DNA of 6,399 nt. Origin: CAYRVX01 sp964642165 (GTDB taxonomy: Bacteria > Planctomycetota > Phycisphaerae > SM23-33). Positions 6,204 to 6,399 of the stretch are shown piece by piece. The notes beneath the pieces are model-generated. The model did not search any database. It was not told where the DNA came from and saw only the letters and a list, made by a program, of their open reading frames with translations. The stretch lies in contig CAZXOC010000367.1 in the NCBI GenBank assembly GCA_964642165.1, positions 1-6,399 on the forward strand, in the 5' to 3' direction. Every line of letters starts with the position of its first letter. The stretch's first letter is position 1. A program made the position numbers and the translations under genes.

Positions 6204-6232
6204 ATTCTACCGCCGCGCGGCGGCGCATTCCA
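6204..6232 (-). promoter_or_regulatory. Candidate promoter with palindromic spacer for the isomerase-oxidoreductase unit
   Basis: On the minus strand TAGAAT (6209-6204) differs from the sigma70 -10 consensus by one base. The hexamer 17 bases upstream, TGGAAT (6232-6227), is a weak -35. A perfect 14-bp palindrome (6210-6223) touches the -10 and fills most of the spacer, an arrangement suited to an operator site for a repressor. Transcription would begin near 6197 and leave a short leader with the ribosome binding site. GC-rich palindromes also arise by chance in this sequence, so the operator role is an inference. Confidence 0.4.
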
Positions 6233-6275
6233 CTCAGTCCCCCCACATCACCTCGACGAAACGCCCCGGCGAACG

Positions 6276-6297
6276 CCCCGGCCTGGCAGGGCCGGGG
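6276..6297. terminator. GC-rich hairpin upstream of the isomerase promoter
   Basis: CCCCGGCC (6276-6283) and GGCCGGGG (6290-6297) pair perfectly around a 6-base loop. On the plus strand the stem is followed by TCTTCTCT, and on the minus strand by CGTTCGCC. A minus-strand gene ending beyond the right edge could terminate here. The better T-rich tail is on the plus strand, where no gene is visible upstream, so the direction is unclear. Confidence 0.4.
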
Positions 6298-6399
6298 TCT
6301 TCTCTGCGCCCGCGTCCATCCCGGCGCCGAGATCGGCGCGCGGCAGAAGCCCCCCAGACCGATGATCGCGGCGGTGTACTTCCTGGGCATGGTCGATCC

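Larger units (their letters stand above)
6202..6390 (-). pseudogene. Possible remnant of a Gfo/Idh/MocA-type gene start (right edge)
   Basis: The frame begins MPRKYTAAIIGLGG, which looks like the first strand and nucleotide-binding turn of a Rossmann-fold oxidoreductase. The rest does not follow: the third glycine of GxGxxG is absent and no recognisable beta-alpha units appear. From about residue 34 the frame crosses a GC hairpin (6276-6297), and it stops after 62 residues, where a full gene would need more than 300. Codon use resembles real genes only up to about residue 30. It could be a truncated or decayed gene, a chance resemblance, or part of another reading frame entering from the right edge: another minus-strand frame is open from 6397 to 6248, but I do not recognise its product. 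Only nine bases upstream of the ATG are visible, with no ribosome binding site among them. Confidence 0.25.

Noticed and set aside
3528..6365. A 945-residue open frame on the plus strand spanning both minus-strand genes and the gap between them.
   Set aside because: It lies antisense to two genes with clear motifs. Its composition (runs of V, L, H, A, R, D) is what stop-poor antisense frames of GC-rich genes give; no domain or ribosome binding site is seen.
1..6399. Search for CRISPR repeats, transposase genes, target-site duplications, tRNA or rRNA genes, toxin-antitoxin or retron-like modules.
   Set aside because: None seen by reading both strands; the only notable repeats are the intergenic hairpins listed.

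Overview
The window is GC-rich, with strong G/C preference at third codon positions, and is densely coding. It holds five clear genes in two convergent groups. The mix suggests a member of the Planctomycetota or a related PVC lineage: a formylglycine-type sulfatase, a secreted parallel beta-helix protein, a twin-arginine-signal Gfo/Idh/MocA oxidoreductase and a twin-arginine-signal sugar isomerase/epimerase-like TIM barrel. This assignment is an inference from family content; there is no rRNA or other taxonomic marker.

Left, plus strand (1-3476): the 3' part of an HMGL-family acyl-CoA condensing enzyme (homocitrate / 2-isopropylmalate / Re-citrate synthase-like) enters from the left edge. It is followed after 16 bp by a sulfatase with no signal peptide, and after another 25 bp by an exported right-handed beta-helix protein with eight Asn-ladder coils. 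The short gaps suggest one transcript, although the first gene looks metabolically unrelated to the other two.

Middle (3469-3650): the two groups converge on a gap of about 175 bp packed with inverted repeats. An 18-bp perfect stem contains the stop codon of the beta-helix gene. A 15-bp perfect stem lies mid-gap, and a 13-bp stem lies just past the stop of the minus-strand oxidoreductase.

Right, minus strand (6170-3651): an isomerase/epimerase-like protein is followed by an oxidoreductase, 153 bp apart. Both begin with RRxFL-type Tat signals and share almost the same ribosome-binding leader. This pairing is familiar from planctomycete carbohydrate loci, where such proteins are thought to act on sugars or sugar derivatives outside the cytoplasm; no substrate can be read from the sequence. 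A candidate promoter with a 14-bp palindrome next to its -10 box precedes the isomerase. The last ~190 bp hold a hairpin and a short reading frame that starts like a Rossmann-fold oxidoreductase and then loses resemblance, so it may be a gene remnant.

I found no CRISPR array, tRNA, rRNA, insertion sequence or defence system. The content looks like ordinary carbohydrate/sulfate-ester metabolism for this type of bacterium; the most unusual parts are the convergent hairpin region, the exported NAD-type enzyme pair and the right-edge remnant.
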